Shown: positions 23,647-32,928 of the stretch, piece after piece
How the letters are laid out: each line of letters starts with the position of its first letter
Numbering within the stretch: the first letter of the stretch is position 1
NCBI GenBank assembly: GCA_934717895.1
Contig: CAKUZO010000006.1
Span: forward strand, 1 to 42,087
Length of the DNA: 42,087 nucleotides
Source: an uncultured Candidatus Melainabacteria bacterium
GTDB taxonomy: Bacteria; Cyanobacteriota; Vampirovibrionia; Gastranaerophilales; Gastranaerophilaceae
Direction: 5' to 3'
The notes under the pieces: model-generated
What the model saw: the letters and a program-made list of their open reading frames with translations, nothing else
Database searches by the model: none
What the model was told of the DNA's origin: nothing
Translations under genes and position numbers: made by a program

Positions 23647-24362
23647 AAATAAAGTCCTCCATTTACAGAAATCACCTGTCCCGTAATATATGCAGCCCCT
23701 TCACTCATAAGATAATTTGCCAAACTTGCAACCTCTTTTGCTTGTCCGAGTCGCTTCATCGGGATAAGTTTTTTAACTTCATCAATCGGAACATCTTTAA
23801 TCATATCGGTTTCAATAACCCCAGGAGCGATGCAGTTTACGGTAATCCCGCGTTTTGCAAGTTCAAGTGCAAGTGATCGAGTAGCACCGATAATTCCTGC
23901 TTTTGAGGCAGAATAATTGATTTGTCCTCGATTTCCTGAAAGGGCAGAAACAGAAGACATTGTGATAATTCGCCCCTTAATTCTGTTGGAAATCATTGGC
24001 ATAACGAGCGGTTTTAAAACATTATAAAATCCTGTCAAATTCGTTTGAATAACATCGTCCCACTCATCACCTTCAAGTAGTGGAAAAACGTTGTCCCTTG
24101 CAATTCCGGCATTTAAAACAACGCCGTAATAGAGTTTGTCGGAAAGCGCTTTTGCACATTCTTCTCTGTTTTTGATGTCGAATTTCAAAATTTCGGCATT
24201 TACGCCAAGTTTTTTGATTTCGTCTGCAACTTCTTGTGCTTTTTCTTGATTATGTGCGTAATGCACGTCGATATCAAATCCGCTTTTTGCAAGGCTAAGT
24301 GCGATTTCCTTGCCTATTCCTCGGCTTGAACCTGTTACTAAAACTTTTTTTCTTTCACTCAC
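23643..24362 (-). CDS. 3-oxoacyl-ACP reductase (FabG-like) of an aryl-polyene-type locus
   Basis: Short-chain dehydrogenase of 239 residues reducing the 3-keto group with NADPH. TGSSRGIG (10-17), NAGIARDN (84-91), catalytic S137, Y150 and K154 in SSVSALSGNRGQINYSASK, and the PGVIETDM substrate region. The start is GTG at 24362, sharing its G with the TAG stop of the upstream fusion gene; the stop overlaps the next ketosynthase by 4 nt. This tight packing shows a single operon KS-DH, KR, KS. Corresponds to the ApeQ role. Confidence 0.94.
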   Translation of the reverse strand: MSERKKVLVTGSSRGIGKEIALSLAKSGFDIDVHYAHNQEKAQEVADEIKKLGVNAEILKFDIKNREECAKALSDKLYYGVVLNAGIARDNVFPLLEGDEWDDVIQTNLTGFYNVLKPLVMPMISNRIKGRIITMSSVSALSGNRGQINYSASKAGIIGATRSLALELAKRGITVNCIAPGVIETDMIKDVPIDEVKKLIPMKRLGQAKEVASLANYLMSEGAAYITGQVISVNGGLYL

Positions 24363-26554
24363 TATTCTAATTCCTTTATGTATTTTTCAACATCTTTTGG
24401 CTGAAAAGCGTTGATGGTCGCCTTTGCAATGTAGTTTTCCGAATTTTCGTCCTCTCCTTCATTATAAATTAAACACTCGAATGAAACAAGCTCATTGTCG
24501 CCATATATTTCTCTGGCTGTCAAAATGTATGTTTTGCCGTTTTCAAATTTTTCAAGCTTATTTTCATATTGTCTTGTTCCAAGGAGAAAGCCTATTTTTG
24601 GAATAGTTTTTCCTGCTTTGTAATAAGCATAACAACCAATAGTTTGTGCCATAAATTCAATTCCGACAAGTGGAGAAATCCCATTGATTTCTTTGTTAAA
24701 AAAGATTTTGTTATCGTGAATTTTGACAGATGTTTTAACAATTTGGTTTTCCATATCGACATTTAGAACCTCATCGATTAGCACCATAGGGGCTGAATGA
24801 GGAAGGCAAGAGGCAGCTAAGCAGCTAGGCGGCTGGGCAGCTAGGTTTGAATTAGAAGTAGTTTTGTAGGTCGGCATTGCTATGCCGACATCATTTTGGT
24901 AACGAGATGCTAAGATGCTAAGAGGCGAAGATGCTTGGTCTGTTTCGGTTGAATTAATTTTTATTCCTTGCGACTGTATTAGATTAGTGTCAGCTGGATT
25001 CTTTCGGCTCGGGAGAGCCTCAGAATGACGACTAATAGCTTCTGTTTTGTACTTATCGTCTTTACGTCTTATCGTCTTATCGTCTTTTATTTCCGATACG
25101 GACTTTGCATCTTCGCCTCTTTGCATCTTTGCATCTAAATCACGCTTAGCTGCTTCGCTTCCTAGCTGCTTAGCTGCCAATATCACCACTGCATTTGTTC
25201 CGCCAAAGCCAAATGATGTGCTCATACAGACTTTAACATCTTTTTGCGGAGTGTTTTCTGTAACAAGATTGATTTTTGGCAAAGTTTCATCATACTCACC
25301 GTCAAATTTGTGGATAGGTAAATTTCTTTCACCTTTCAAAATCTGGTAGCAAATAAATGCCTCGATACTTGCGGCAGCGCCAAGACAGTGACCTGTCAAT
25401 GGTTTTGTAGAACTTGCAGGAACTTTATCACCAAAAACTTTATAAATCGCATTTGCTTCCATTAAATCGTTAGAAATCGTTCCTGTTCCGTGAAGGTTGA
25501 TATAGTCAATATCTTCCGGTTTAAGATTTGCGTCATCGAGAGCCGCTTGAATGGCTTTTACAGCCTGAACTCCGTCAGGATCAGGGGTTGCCGCGTGGTA
25601 GGCGTCAGAGGTTTCGCCGATACCGAGAAGTGAAACAGCTGAGCAACTAGGAATTTTGTAGGTCGGGATTGCTATGCCGACATCATTTTGGTAACGAGAT
25701 GCTAAGATGCTAAGAGGCGAAGATGCTTGGTCTGTTTCGGTTGAATTATTCCTGTTTTCTCTTTTGATTTTAATTTGGCTATTAATAGGCTGGATTCCTT
25801 CGCTATCGCTCGGAATGACGACTGATGGCAACTGCTTCTTTTCCAAATGACAGTTTCGCTTAGCTGCTTCACTTCCTAGCTGCTTAGCTGCTTCTGATAC
25901 CGACTTTGCATCTTCGCCTCTTTGCATCTTAGCATCTAAATCACACTTAGCTGCTTCGCTTCCTAGCTGCTCAGCTGCTTTCACAACCACAAACAATGCT
26001 CCGCCTTCGCCTAAGCTTATTCCGTTTCGGTTTTTGGAAAAAGGATTTGTTTTTTCATGTGAAAGAACTTCCAGTGCGTGAAATCCGTAAGAAGGCATTG
26101 ATGCAAGAGTGTCAACTCCGCCTGCAATTACAGCTTTGCAAACTCCGTTTTCTAACAATTTTTTTGCTGTTGAAAACACTTTTACCCCTGATGTACAAGC
26201 TGTTGACACGCAAGCTGCATAATTTGTTGTGCCAAGGTAGAATTTTAAAAATTCCGCCGGATTTCCAAATTCTGCATGGTGCTTGTTTTTTGTCGTTTCA
26301 AATTCTTCAATCCCTGAATTTGTCGTTCCGATTACAATTCCGATTTCATCTTTTTCAAATCCCGACAAATCCAATTTGTCAACGAGATATTTCAAAACTC
26401 TGTTGCAACGCAAGTCATAACGTTCATTATTAATCGGCTCAAAATCCTCTTCCAGCTTGCCAAAATAGAATTTGTCTCCCTTAATTATAGTGTCATCTTG
26501 TGTCAGTTTTTCTGTGAAAATCGCGCTTGCATCTGTAATAAAAATCTCGTTCAT
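24362..26554 (-). CDS. Ketosynthase-dehydratase fusion carrying two in-frame repeat insertions
   Basis: 730 residues. The KS domain (about 1-193 and 308-458) keeps C120 in STACTSGV, H355 in NLHGTGT, K384 and H389 in SSTKPLTGHCLGAA. A hot-dog domain (about 584-730) begins LPHSAPMVLIDEVL and has E633 in LVGIEFMAQ, like ApeP-type dehydratases, but lacks the FabZ GHFP His. Residues about 194-307 replace the short linker present in the paralogue at 22411-23646, and residues about 460-583 lie between the domains; both are translated palindromic elements (25636-25977 and 24812-25178) and share a 30-residue block around residues 270-300 and 534-564. The start is only 14 bases from the divergent gene. 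Activity with the insertions is unproven. Confidence 0.9.
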   Translation of the reverse strand: MNEIFITDASAIFTEKLTQDDTIIKGDKFYFGKLEEDFEPINNERYDLRCNRVLKYLVDKLDLSGFEKDEIGIVIGTTNSGIEEFETTKNKHHAEFGNPAEFLKFYLGTTNYAACVSTACTSGVKVFSTAKKLLENGVCKAVIAGGVDTLASMPSYGFHALEVLSHEKTNPFSKNRNGISLGEGGALFVVVKAAEQLGSEAAKCDLDAKMQRGEDAKSVSEAAKQLGSEAAKRNCHLEKKQLPSVVIPSDSEGIQPINSQIKIKRENRNNSTETDQASSPLSILASRYQNDVGIAIPTYKIPSCSAVSLLGIGETSDAYHAATPDPDGVQAVKAIQAALDDANLKPEDIDYINLHGTGTISNDLMEANAIYKVFGDKVPASSTKPLTGHCLGAAASIEAFICYQILKGERNLPIHKFDGEYDETLPKINLVTENTPQKDVKVCMSTSFGFGGTNAVVILAAKQLGSEAAKRDLDAKMQRGEDAKSVSEIKDDKTIRRKDDKYKTEAISRHSEALPSRKNPADTNLIQSQGIKINSTETDQASSPLSILASRYQNDVGIAMPTYKTTSNSNLAAQPPSCLAASCLPHSAPMVLIDEVLNVDMENQIVKTSVKIHDNKIFFNKEINGISPLVGIEFMAQTIGCYAYYKAGKTIPKIGFLLGTRQYENKLEKFENGKTYILTAREIYGDNELVSFECLIYNEGEDENSENYIAKATINAFQPKDVEKYIKELE
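24812..25178. repeat. Composite palindromic element inside the KS-DH gene, copy 2
   Basis: Bounded by a perfect 18-bp inverted repeat: GGCAGCTAAGCAGCTAGG (24812-24829) and its complement (25161-25178). Nested within are GATGCTAA words (24905-24933) facing GCATCTT words (25107-25137), a short palindrome ending GAATGACG (about 24992-25030), and ATCGTCTT words (25064-25088). Bases 24862-24956 match 25654-25748 at 94 of 95 positions. Open in the gene's frame throughout, at the domain junction. Confidence 0.9.
25636..25977. repeat. Composite palindromic element inside the KS-DH gene, copy 1
   Basis: Bounded by CAGCTGAGCAACTAGGA (25636-25652) and its complement with one mismatch (25961-25977). Contains the 95-bp block shared with copy 2 (25654-25748), a short palindrome ending CGGAATGACGAC (about 25790-25822), and two further CTTAGCTGCTTC word groups. 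It interrupts the ketosynthase domain where a 15-residue linker is expected and keeps the frame open. Confidence 0.9.
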
Positions 26555-26568
26555 GATATTATGTTACC
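26555..26568. promoter_or_regulatory. 14-bp divergent start region with two overlapping leaderless -10 sites
   Basis: Only 14 bases separate the start codons of the divergent genes 24362-26554 and 26569-27150. Plus strand: TATTAT (26557-26562) is exactly 6 nt before ATG 26569. Minus strand: TAACAT is exactly 6 nt before ATG 26554. Neither gene has a ribosome binding site. The -35 elements must lie inside the opposite coding regions; none is convincing. Confidence 0.5.
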
Positions 26569-27150
26569 ATGAATAAGTTGGAATTTCGTATCAAAAAAAT
26601 TTCATATTCGCAAGGTGAAAACATTGATTTGACGTCAATCCCGATGATGATGCGTAGAAAGCTGTCAACTGTCGGGAAAATCGCAATGAGCACAATGTTG
26701 GATTGCTATGGGGAGAATTCTGACGATATAAAACTTGTCTATGCCTCTCGTTACGGGGAATTGGAACGTGTTGTAAAACTTATCAGCCAAGAAAAAGAGA
26801 ATAACGAAGTTTCTCCGACGGGATTTAGTTTTTCCGTCCATAATTCTACAATCGGGCTTTTTTCGCTTTTGAAAAATATTCATTCTTCATATAACTCGAT
26901 TGCCGGAGGAGAAGACTCTTTTTCAGCTGGGCTTTTAGATGCTGTTATGAACAAGGAAAAAACTCTTTTTTGTTACGCCGATTCTGTTGACAAATTAGAA
27001 AGTGTTTCAATATTAATTGATTATCAAGAGGGCGAAAAAGTTGTTATGAAAGAAAATTCAGAACATCTTCCGTCAAACAATTTTTCAGAATTTATAAATG
27101 GTGGAAAATATGTTTGCCCGTTATACATCTTGGAGCGTGCTGATGATTAG
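26569..27150 (+). CDS. Chain-length-factor-like ketosynthase homologue
   Basis: 193 residues resembling the N-terminal half of ketosynthases as found in the ketosynthase-like (chain-length-factor) proteins of APE and flexirubin loci. MRRKLSTVGKIAMSTMLDC, IKLVYASRYGELERVVKLI and SPTGFSFSVHNSTIGLFSLL follow the thiolase-fold pattern; the active-site Cys is absent (HNSTIG instead), so it is probably a non-catalytic partner of a ketosynthase. First gene of the plus-strand half of block 1, divergent from the KS-DH fusion, overlapping the acyltransferase by 8 nt. Leaderless start likely. Confidence 0.82.
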   Translation: MNKLEFRIKKISYSQGENIDLTSIPMMMRRKLSTVGKIAMSTMLDCYGENSDDIKLVYASRYGELERVVKLISQEKENNEVSPTGFSFSVHNSTIGLFSLLKNIHSSYNSIAGGEDSFSAGLLDAVMNKEKTLFCYADSVDKLESVSILIDYQEGEKVVMKENSEHLPSNNFSEFINGGKYVCPLYILERADD

Positions 27151-27865
27151 GTTTTGGCGAGGTTTTCTTGTTGTAAGTGCTTTTGTTGTGTTTGGAATTG
27201 CTTCTTTAATCCTTGGGCTTATATATATTCCAATCGGAAAAATTTTTATTAAAAACAAGCGAAAAACTTTTTCACATCTGATACACAAGCTTTGGTGCAG
27301 CTATACACATTTTTTGATGTGGTTAAAAATTTTCAAGTTGGATTTGCACAACATTACGCCGTTGAACGGTAAAATTATTGTCGCAACTCACCCGAGTTTT
27401 ATTGATATCCTTATTCTTATCGGGCTTTATGATAATTCGCTTTGTCTTGCGAAAAAAGAGCTTTTGAACAATATTTTCCTTAAAAACATAATCAAAAATG
27501 TTTATATTCCGAACAATATTGAACTTGACGAGTTTAAGCGGATTTGCACGGAAGCTTTGAATGATGGGTATAATATCATAATTTTTCCAACCGGAACCAG
27601 AACTTGTGAAGGCGAAGAACTCAAAATTCACAAAGGTGCTGCGGCATTACAAATCTACTCTGGCGCCGATATTATCCCTATAAAAATGGAATGCGATTAT
27701 TCGTTTTTGCAAAAGGGAAAACCTATTTATGACGCCGGTGATAAGACTATTACGTATAAAATTTCACAACTTGCACCAATTAAGTTGAAAGACTTTGATG
27801 AAAAATCCGAGATTAAATTGAGAAATGCGATTTCTGAAAAAATCAAATTTGACTTTACCCGTTAA
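27143..27865 (+). CDS. Lysophospholipid-type acyltransferase of the aryl-polyene-type locus
   Basis: 240 residues from ATG 27143, which lies in the end of the previous gene; the earlier frame start (27098) is not supported. An N-terminal membrane segment (about 5-35) precedes the PlsC-like domain: HPSFID (83-88, the HX4D catalytic motif), a K-K-E-L-L region, IIFPTGTRTCEG (variant of FPEGTR), and IIPIKM. APE loci encode such acyltransferases, thought to attach the aryl polyene to a lipid anchor. It probably sits on the inner membrane. Confidence 0.88.
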   Translation: MIRFWRGFLVVSAFVVFGIASLILGLIYIPIGKIFIKNKRKTFSHLIHKLWCSYTHFLMWLKIFKLDLHNITPLNGKIIVATHPSFIDILILIGLYDNSLCLAKKELLNNIFLKNIIKNVYIPNNIELDEFKRICTEALNDGYNIIIFPTGTRTCEGEELKIHKGAAALQIYSGADIIPIKMECDYSFLQKGKPIYDAGDKTITYKISQLAPIKLKDFDEKSEIKLRNAISEKIKFDFTR

Positions 27866-27900
27866 TTAGGTTATAAATATAATAATATAAGGTGATTAAG

Positions 27901-28155
27901 ATGAGCTTAGAAAATGAAATTAAAACTCTAATAATAGAGTCGTTAGAATTGGAAGATGTTACTGCGGACGATATTAAGGACGAAGAACCGTTGTTTATAA
28001 GCGGTTTGGGGCTAGATAGCATTGATGCGCTTGAACTTGGTATGGCATTGAAAAAGAAATACCATGTGGATTTGGGCGACAACAAGGAAGAAAACAAAGA
28101 ACATTTTTATTCTGTTAAAACAATAGCTGACTTTATCAGAAATAATATGAAATAA
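27901..28155 (+). CDS. Acyl carrier protein 1 of the aryl-polyene-type locus
   Basis: 84 residues from ATG 27901, preceded by AAGGTGATTAAG; the GTG at 27892 is unlikely. The phosphopantetheine Ser is S40 in GLGLDSIDALELG. Slightly longer than fatty-acid ACPs, with an unusual Lys/Glu/Asn/His insert before the last helix (LGDNKEENKEHFYS). APE loci typically have two ACPs with different partners; this is followed by the second 11 bases later. Confidence 0.93.
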   Translation: MSLENEIKTLIIESLELEDVTADDIKDEEPLFISGLGLDSIDALELGMALKKKYHVDLGDNKEENKEHFYSVKTIADFIRNNMK

Positions 28156-28166
28156 GGGTTTGTAAA

Positions 28167-28421
28167 ATGGGCAAAAAATATTCACGTGAAGAAATTTTTG
28201 AAAAATTAAAAACGATTTTGGTCGACGATTTTGAAATCGCACCAGAAAAATTGACTCTTGATGCAAATCTATTTGAGGACTTGGAGTTGGATAGTATTGA
28301 TGCGGTAGATTTGGCTGTAAAATTGCAAGAATTTACTGAAAAGAAAATTTCTCCTGAAAACTTTAAACAAATACGCACAGTGAACGATGTTGTCGTGGCT
28401 ATTGAGGAGTTAATTCAATAA
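28167..28421 (+). CDS. Acyl carrier protein 2 of the aryl-polyene-type locus
   Basis: 84 residues with the phosphopantetheine Ser S43 in EDLELDSIDAVDL, typical acidic ACP. Divergent in sequence from its neighbour, so not a recent duplicate; the pair probably handles starter and extender or different steps. The TAA stop is the first codon of the inverted repeat 28419-28510. Block 1 of the biosynthetic genes ends here. Confidence 0.94.
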   Translation: MGKKYSREEIFEKLKTILVDDFEIAPEKLTLDANLFEDLELDSIDAVDLAVKLQEFTEKKISPENFKQIRTVNDVVVAIEELIQ

Positions 28422-28510
28422 GCTGGATTGTTTCGCTAATCGCTCACAATGACGTGAACAGCAGCAATTTACGTCATTCTGAGGGCTTCAGCCCGAAACA
28501 ATCCAGCTTA
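28419..28510. repeat. Short palindromic element after the ACP pair
   Basis: TAAGCTGGATTGTTTCG (28419-28435) and its exact complement (28494-28510) enclose CACAATGACG and CGTCATTCTGAGGGC. The same unit occurs inside the KS-DH gene (24992-25030 and 25790-25822) and at 40882-40923. It includes the stop codon of the preceding ACP. Bases 28567-28590 that follow contain TAGTAACC-type 8-bp tandem words. Confidence 0.85.
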
Positions 28511-28616
28511 TAAAACAACCAAAGTTGTTAAAATTTTTACTAAAACAACCTAACTGAAACGAACTTAGTGCCTTAGTAACCTAGTAACTTAAACACCAAC
28601 CAAAAACGAGGAAATA

Positions 28617-29543
28617 ATGAAAAATATTCTGGTAACAGGCGGAGCAGGATTTATTGGCTCCCACTTATGCGACAAACTTTTAGAGCAAGGCAACCATGTA
28701 ATTTGTCTTGATAACTTTTTTACAGGATCAAGAAAAAACGTTACTCATCTGCTCGGAAATCCTGAATTTGAGCTAATCAGGCATGATATCATTGAACCAA
28801 TTATTCTTGAAGTCGACCAGATTTACAACCTTGCATGTCCTGCAAGCCCTATTCATTATCAATATAACGCCATAAAGACCATTAAGACCAACGTTCTTGG
28901 GGTTACGAACATGTTAGATTTGGCGGACGAAACAAAAGCCCGAATTCTACAAGCGTCTACAAGTGAGGTTTACGGAGATCCGATAGTTCACCCGCAAAAA
29001 GAAACTTATTGGGGAAATGTAAACCCTATCGGAGTCAGAAGCTGTTATGACGAAGGGAAACGCGTTGCTGAAACGCTTATGATGGACTACCATCGCCAAC
29101 ATAATTTAGATATAAGAATAATCCGAATTTTTAACACTTATGGACCTCGTATGGCGCAAAATGACGGACGCGTTGTATCGAATTTTATTATTCAGGCGCT
29201 TAAAAATGAAGATATAACAATTTATGGTGACGGCTCTCAAACTCGCTCATTCTGTTATGTTGACGATTTAGTCCGCGGAATGATTACACTAATGAATACA
29301 GAAGATTTTATGGGGCCTGTAAATGTCGGCAATGACGGAGAATACACGATATTAGATTTGGCAAAAATGATAATTGAACTAACTAATTCAAGTTCCAAAA
29401 TCGTGTTTAAACCGCTTCCGTCAGACGATCCATGCCAGCGCAAACCTGATTTGTCATTGGCAAAAGAAAAATTGAATTATGCTCCAACCGTTCATGTAAA
29501 AGATGGTTTGATGAAAACAATCGAATATTTTAGCCAATTATAA
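28617..29543 (+). CDS. UDP-glucuronate decarboxylase (UDP-xylose synthase)
   Basis: 308-residue extended SDR converting UDP-glucuronate to UDP-xylose with bound NAD. GGAGFIG at 8-14, catalytic Y144 and K148 in [11 protein letters not shown], the UXS-typical CPASPIHYQ (74-82) and [12 protein letters not shown]-xylose would feed surface polysaccharide. GAGGAAATA precedes ATG. It lies between the two biosynthetic blocks, and no glycosyltransferase accompanies it, so a role in modifying the polyene cannot be shown. Confidence 0.93.
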   Translation: MKNILVTGGAGFIGSHLCDKLLEQGNHVICLDNFFTGSRKNVTHLLGNPEFELIRHDIIEPIILEVDQIYNLACPASPIHYQYNAIKTIKTNVLGVTNMLDLADETKARILQASTSEVYGDPIVHPQKETYWGNVNPIGVRSCYDEGKRVAETLMMDYHRQHNLDIRIIRIFNTYGPRMAQNDGRVVSNFIIQALKNEDITIYGDGSQTRSFCYVDDLVRGMITLMNTEDFMGPVNVGNDGEYTILDLAKMIIELTNSSSKIVFKPLPSDDPCQRKPDLSLAKEKLNYAPTVHVKDGLMKTIEYFSQL

Positions 29544-29581
29544 AAATTTAGATAAGTATTTTAAATCTTTATGGTATTTTA

Positions 29582-30358
29582 TTACTTAATTTTCCACTTT
29601 TCTTGAAGTCTGTTCAATTTGCCTGTGCTTTGAAGATTTTCTATAACATAATTAGTTTTAGAGATTAACCGTGCTGACTGTTGTCCTTTGCGAAATGCTA
29701 TTGCGTAAGGTTCTTTTGAGTACCTTTTAGGTAAAAGTTTTACGGATTTGTCATTCAATGCAAAATTCAATAATATTGTATCATCAGCAACAATTCCTTC
29801 TGCTTTTCCGGATTTTAATGCTTTATAGGCGTCATTGTAAGTTTTGTAACCTAAAACGGTAACTTCCGGAACATTTGAACGCAAATTTCTTTCACTTGTA
29901 GAGCCATAAACTATAATTAATTTATTTCCCTCAAAATCTCTGAGCGATGTAGCTTTACTTGTGCTTCTAACCAAAATTGCCTGACCTGCCATATAATATG
30001 GCACTGAAAAATCTAAAATTTGCTGTCTTTGATTGGTAATAGACATTGTCGCAATTAAGCAATCAACTTCACCCGAATTCAATTTCATAATTCTGTTAGA
30101 AGCTGTTACCGGAACAAATTCGACAGCACTGGAATTTCCAAGAATATTTTGTGCTAAAATTCTCGCTAAATCAATATCATAACCTACAAGAATTCCGTTT
30201 TTATCCCTGAAACCGAAAGGAGATGCGTCATCTCTAACTCCAACAACAATTTTACCTTTTTGTTCAATAAGTGACAAATCATCACTTGCAGTCTTTTTCT
30301 TTCCGCAAGCTGAAAAAATTAAACACATAAATAATAAAACTAAAATAATCCTTTTCAT
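29582..30358 (-). CDS. Amino-acid ABC transporter substrate-binding lipoprotein
   Basis: 258 residues. Lipoprotein signal MKRIILVLLFMCLIFSAC with the acylated C18, then the SBP family 3 fold: GKIVVGVRDDASPFGFRDKNGILVGYDIDLA, SGEVDCLIATMSITNQRQ, and VVYG-type IIVYGSTSE. The ligand is probably a polar amino acid. No permease or ATPase gene is adjacent. TAATAT lies exactly 6 nt before ATG and no ribosome binding site is visible, so the mRNA is probably leaderless. Confidence 0.92.
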   Translation of the reverse strand: MKRIILVLLFMCLIFSACGKKKTASDDLSLIEQKGKIVVGVRDDASPFGFRDKNGILVGYDIDLARILAQNILGNSSAVEFVPVTASNRIMKLNSGEVDCLIATMSITNQRQQILDFSVPYYMAGQAILVRSTSKATSLRDFEGNKLIIVYGSTSERNLRSNVPEVTVLGYKTYNDAYKALKSGKAEGIVADDTILLNFALNDKSVKLLPKRYSKEPYAIAFRKGQQSARLISKTNYVIENLQSTGKLNRLQEKWKIK

Positions 30359-30451
30359 AACAAAATATTACTATAAAAATAAATTTTTTACTTATAAAAT
30401 AATCAAAAATACCACTTGAAAAGTAAAATAATTTATGACAAAATTGCATGA

Positions 30452-31771
<1,320 letters not shown>

Positions 31772-31887
31772 ATATACATCCAAGAGGCGAAATTAACTAT
31801 TTCAAAAGCAAAAATTAGTAGAAAAAATAGATAATTTAAAACCTAGAAAATAAATGAACTCACTTTCAAAAAATAGAAACACAACAA

Positions 31888-31916
31888 GGGTAGGCTAATT
31901 ACCTACCCGTTTTTTT
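31888..31916 (+). terminator. Terminator of eno
   Basis: GGGTAGG (31888-31894) pairs with CCTACCC (31902-31908), loop CTAATTA, then GTTTTTTT. A classic rho-independent terminator; also faces the convergent TSCPD gene. Confidence 0.93.
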
Positions 31917-31940
31917 ATTTAAAAAATAATTTATGACATA

Positions 31941-32201
31941 TTACAACTTTGCCTTGATTTCGCTTAGGCATTTTGCCAATTGATCCGGACAACTTGTAGG
32001 TTTATCGCCACATTTTATGCCTGAAAATTTTGCGATTACGTCGTCAATTTTCATACCTTTAACCAATTGCTTAATCCCGAGCAAATTTCCCGGGCAACCG
32101 CCTAAAAAATCTACATCATTAATTGTTCCGTCATCACTGAATTTTACCTGCATTAAGCGGCAACAAGTTCCATGCGTTTCATATTGAATTACTTTTTCCA
32201 T
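31941..32201 (-). CDS. TSCPD-domain protein
   Basis: 86 residues with the conserved cysteines of the small TSCPD family: THGTCCRLMQVKF, LGGCPGNLLGI and CGDKPTSCPDQLAKCL. The TSCPD domain is also a C-terminal part of some class II ribonucleotide reductases; the stand-alone proteins are of unknown function, perhaps metal-binding. GAGGAAAAATT precedes ATG. Single gene, convergent with eno. Confidence 0.9.
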   Translation of the reverse strand: MEKVIQYETHGTCCRLMQVKFSDDGTINDVDFLGGCPGNLLGIKQLVKGMKIDDVIAKFSGIKCGDKPTSCPDQLAKCLSEIKAKL

Positions 32202-32245
32202 AATTTTTCCTCTTGCTTATTTTTACTTTCTTTACTTATATTATA

Positions 32246-32275
32246 TTGACAAATCAAAAACTTGCAATATAAAAT
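32246..32275 (+). promoter_or_regulatory. Leaderless promoter of the small secreted protein
   Basis: Consensus TTGACA (32246-32251), an 18-base spacer, TAAAAT (32270-32275), then 6 nt to ATG 32282. No ribosome binding site. Confidence 0.65.
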
Positions 32276-32281
32276 AAATAT

Positions 32282-32809
32282 ATGCAGAAAATTTTTCTTA
32301 TAATTTTAACATTAATTGTCTTGCCTTGCTCTGCGGAAACAATGATTACAGGCGGGGTTAGCTATAATGTCGATTCTGCAAGAGAAGAACTTTCTAAAAC
32401 TCCTGCCATAAAACTTAACACCCAACTTATTTCTGAAAACATAGTTGACAAAAATTATCAGGAAAACATCAGACAATCATATTTGGGAAATTTAAGTTTG
32501 CAGGACAGAACTCTGGCATTTTTCTCAGACGAAAGCTATGCGGTACTTTATAATCAAGACAAATTTCACGTTTTTTATTATGATAAGACAGGTCATTTGA
32601 CTCACATTGAAGAGCGAAACGGCTTGAATTATCCTTACAAATCTTACAAATACACTATTTCGGGTACTCTGATAAATATGGGGTTAAGGGTATCTAAGGA
32701 AGAAACTTTTATTTATAACCCGCAAGGGAAATTGATTGCTCATTGGCTCGGCAAATACGCTTATGATGAGAACAACAACGTTATAATGACACGAAAATAC
32801 ACCCATTGA
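32282..32809 (+). CDS. Secreted protein of unknown function
   Basis: 175 residues with a signal peptide (MQKIFLIILTLIVLPCSA, cut before ETM). The mature part contains YD-like hairpin strands: FHVFYYDKTGHLTHIEERNG, EETFIYNPQGKLIAHWLGKYAYDENNNVI, i.e. beta-hairpin repeats of the kind found in YD-repeat and similar surface proteins. No known family is assigned. Leaderless promoter. It precedes the autotransporter but has its own promoter, as does the latter. Confidence 0.78.
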   Translation: MQKIFLIILTLIVLPCSAETMITGGVSYNVDSAREELSKTPAIKLNTQLISENIVDKNYQENIRQSYLGNLSLQDRTLAFFSDESYAVLYNQDKFHVFYYDKTGHLTHIEERNGLNYPYKSYKYTISGTLINMGLRVSKEETFIYNPQGKLIAHWLGKYAYDENNNVIMTRKYTH

Positions 32810-32824
32810 TTGACACTTAATATA

Positions 32825-32853
32825 TTGACTTATTCACGAACAAAAACTATAAT
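32825..32853 (+). promoter_or_regulatory. Strong sigma-70 type promoter of the autotransporter
   Basis: TTGACT (32825-32830), a 17-base spacer, TATAAT (32848-32853). Transcription would start near 32860, giving a leader of about 69 nt that includes a half palindromic element (32864-32922, words GTGAATA/GTGAGTG). Confidence 0.8.
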
Positions 32854-32861
32854 AATACAAT

Positions 32862-32922
32862 GGTGAATTGTGAATAGTGAGTGGTGAATAGACCGTTTCA
32901 ATTATTCAAAAAGAATTGAAGA
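32862..32922. repeat. Half element with GTGAATA words in the autotransporter leader
   Basis: GTGAATT, GTGAATA, GTGAGTG, GTGAATA words (32863-32891) followed by GACCGTTTCAATTATTC, as in the AGTGAAA elements; AATTATTC...GAATTG forms a small hairpin. The right arm is missing. It is transcribed as the 5' leader of the autotransporter. Confidence 0.65.
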
Positions 32923-32928
32923 GGAATT

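Noticed and set aside
24362..26554. KS-DH gene as a pseudogene because of the insertions
   Set aside because: The frame is open for 730 codons, all ketosynthase catalytic residues are present, and start and stop overlaps with neighbours are intact.
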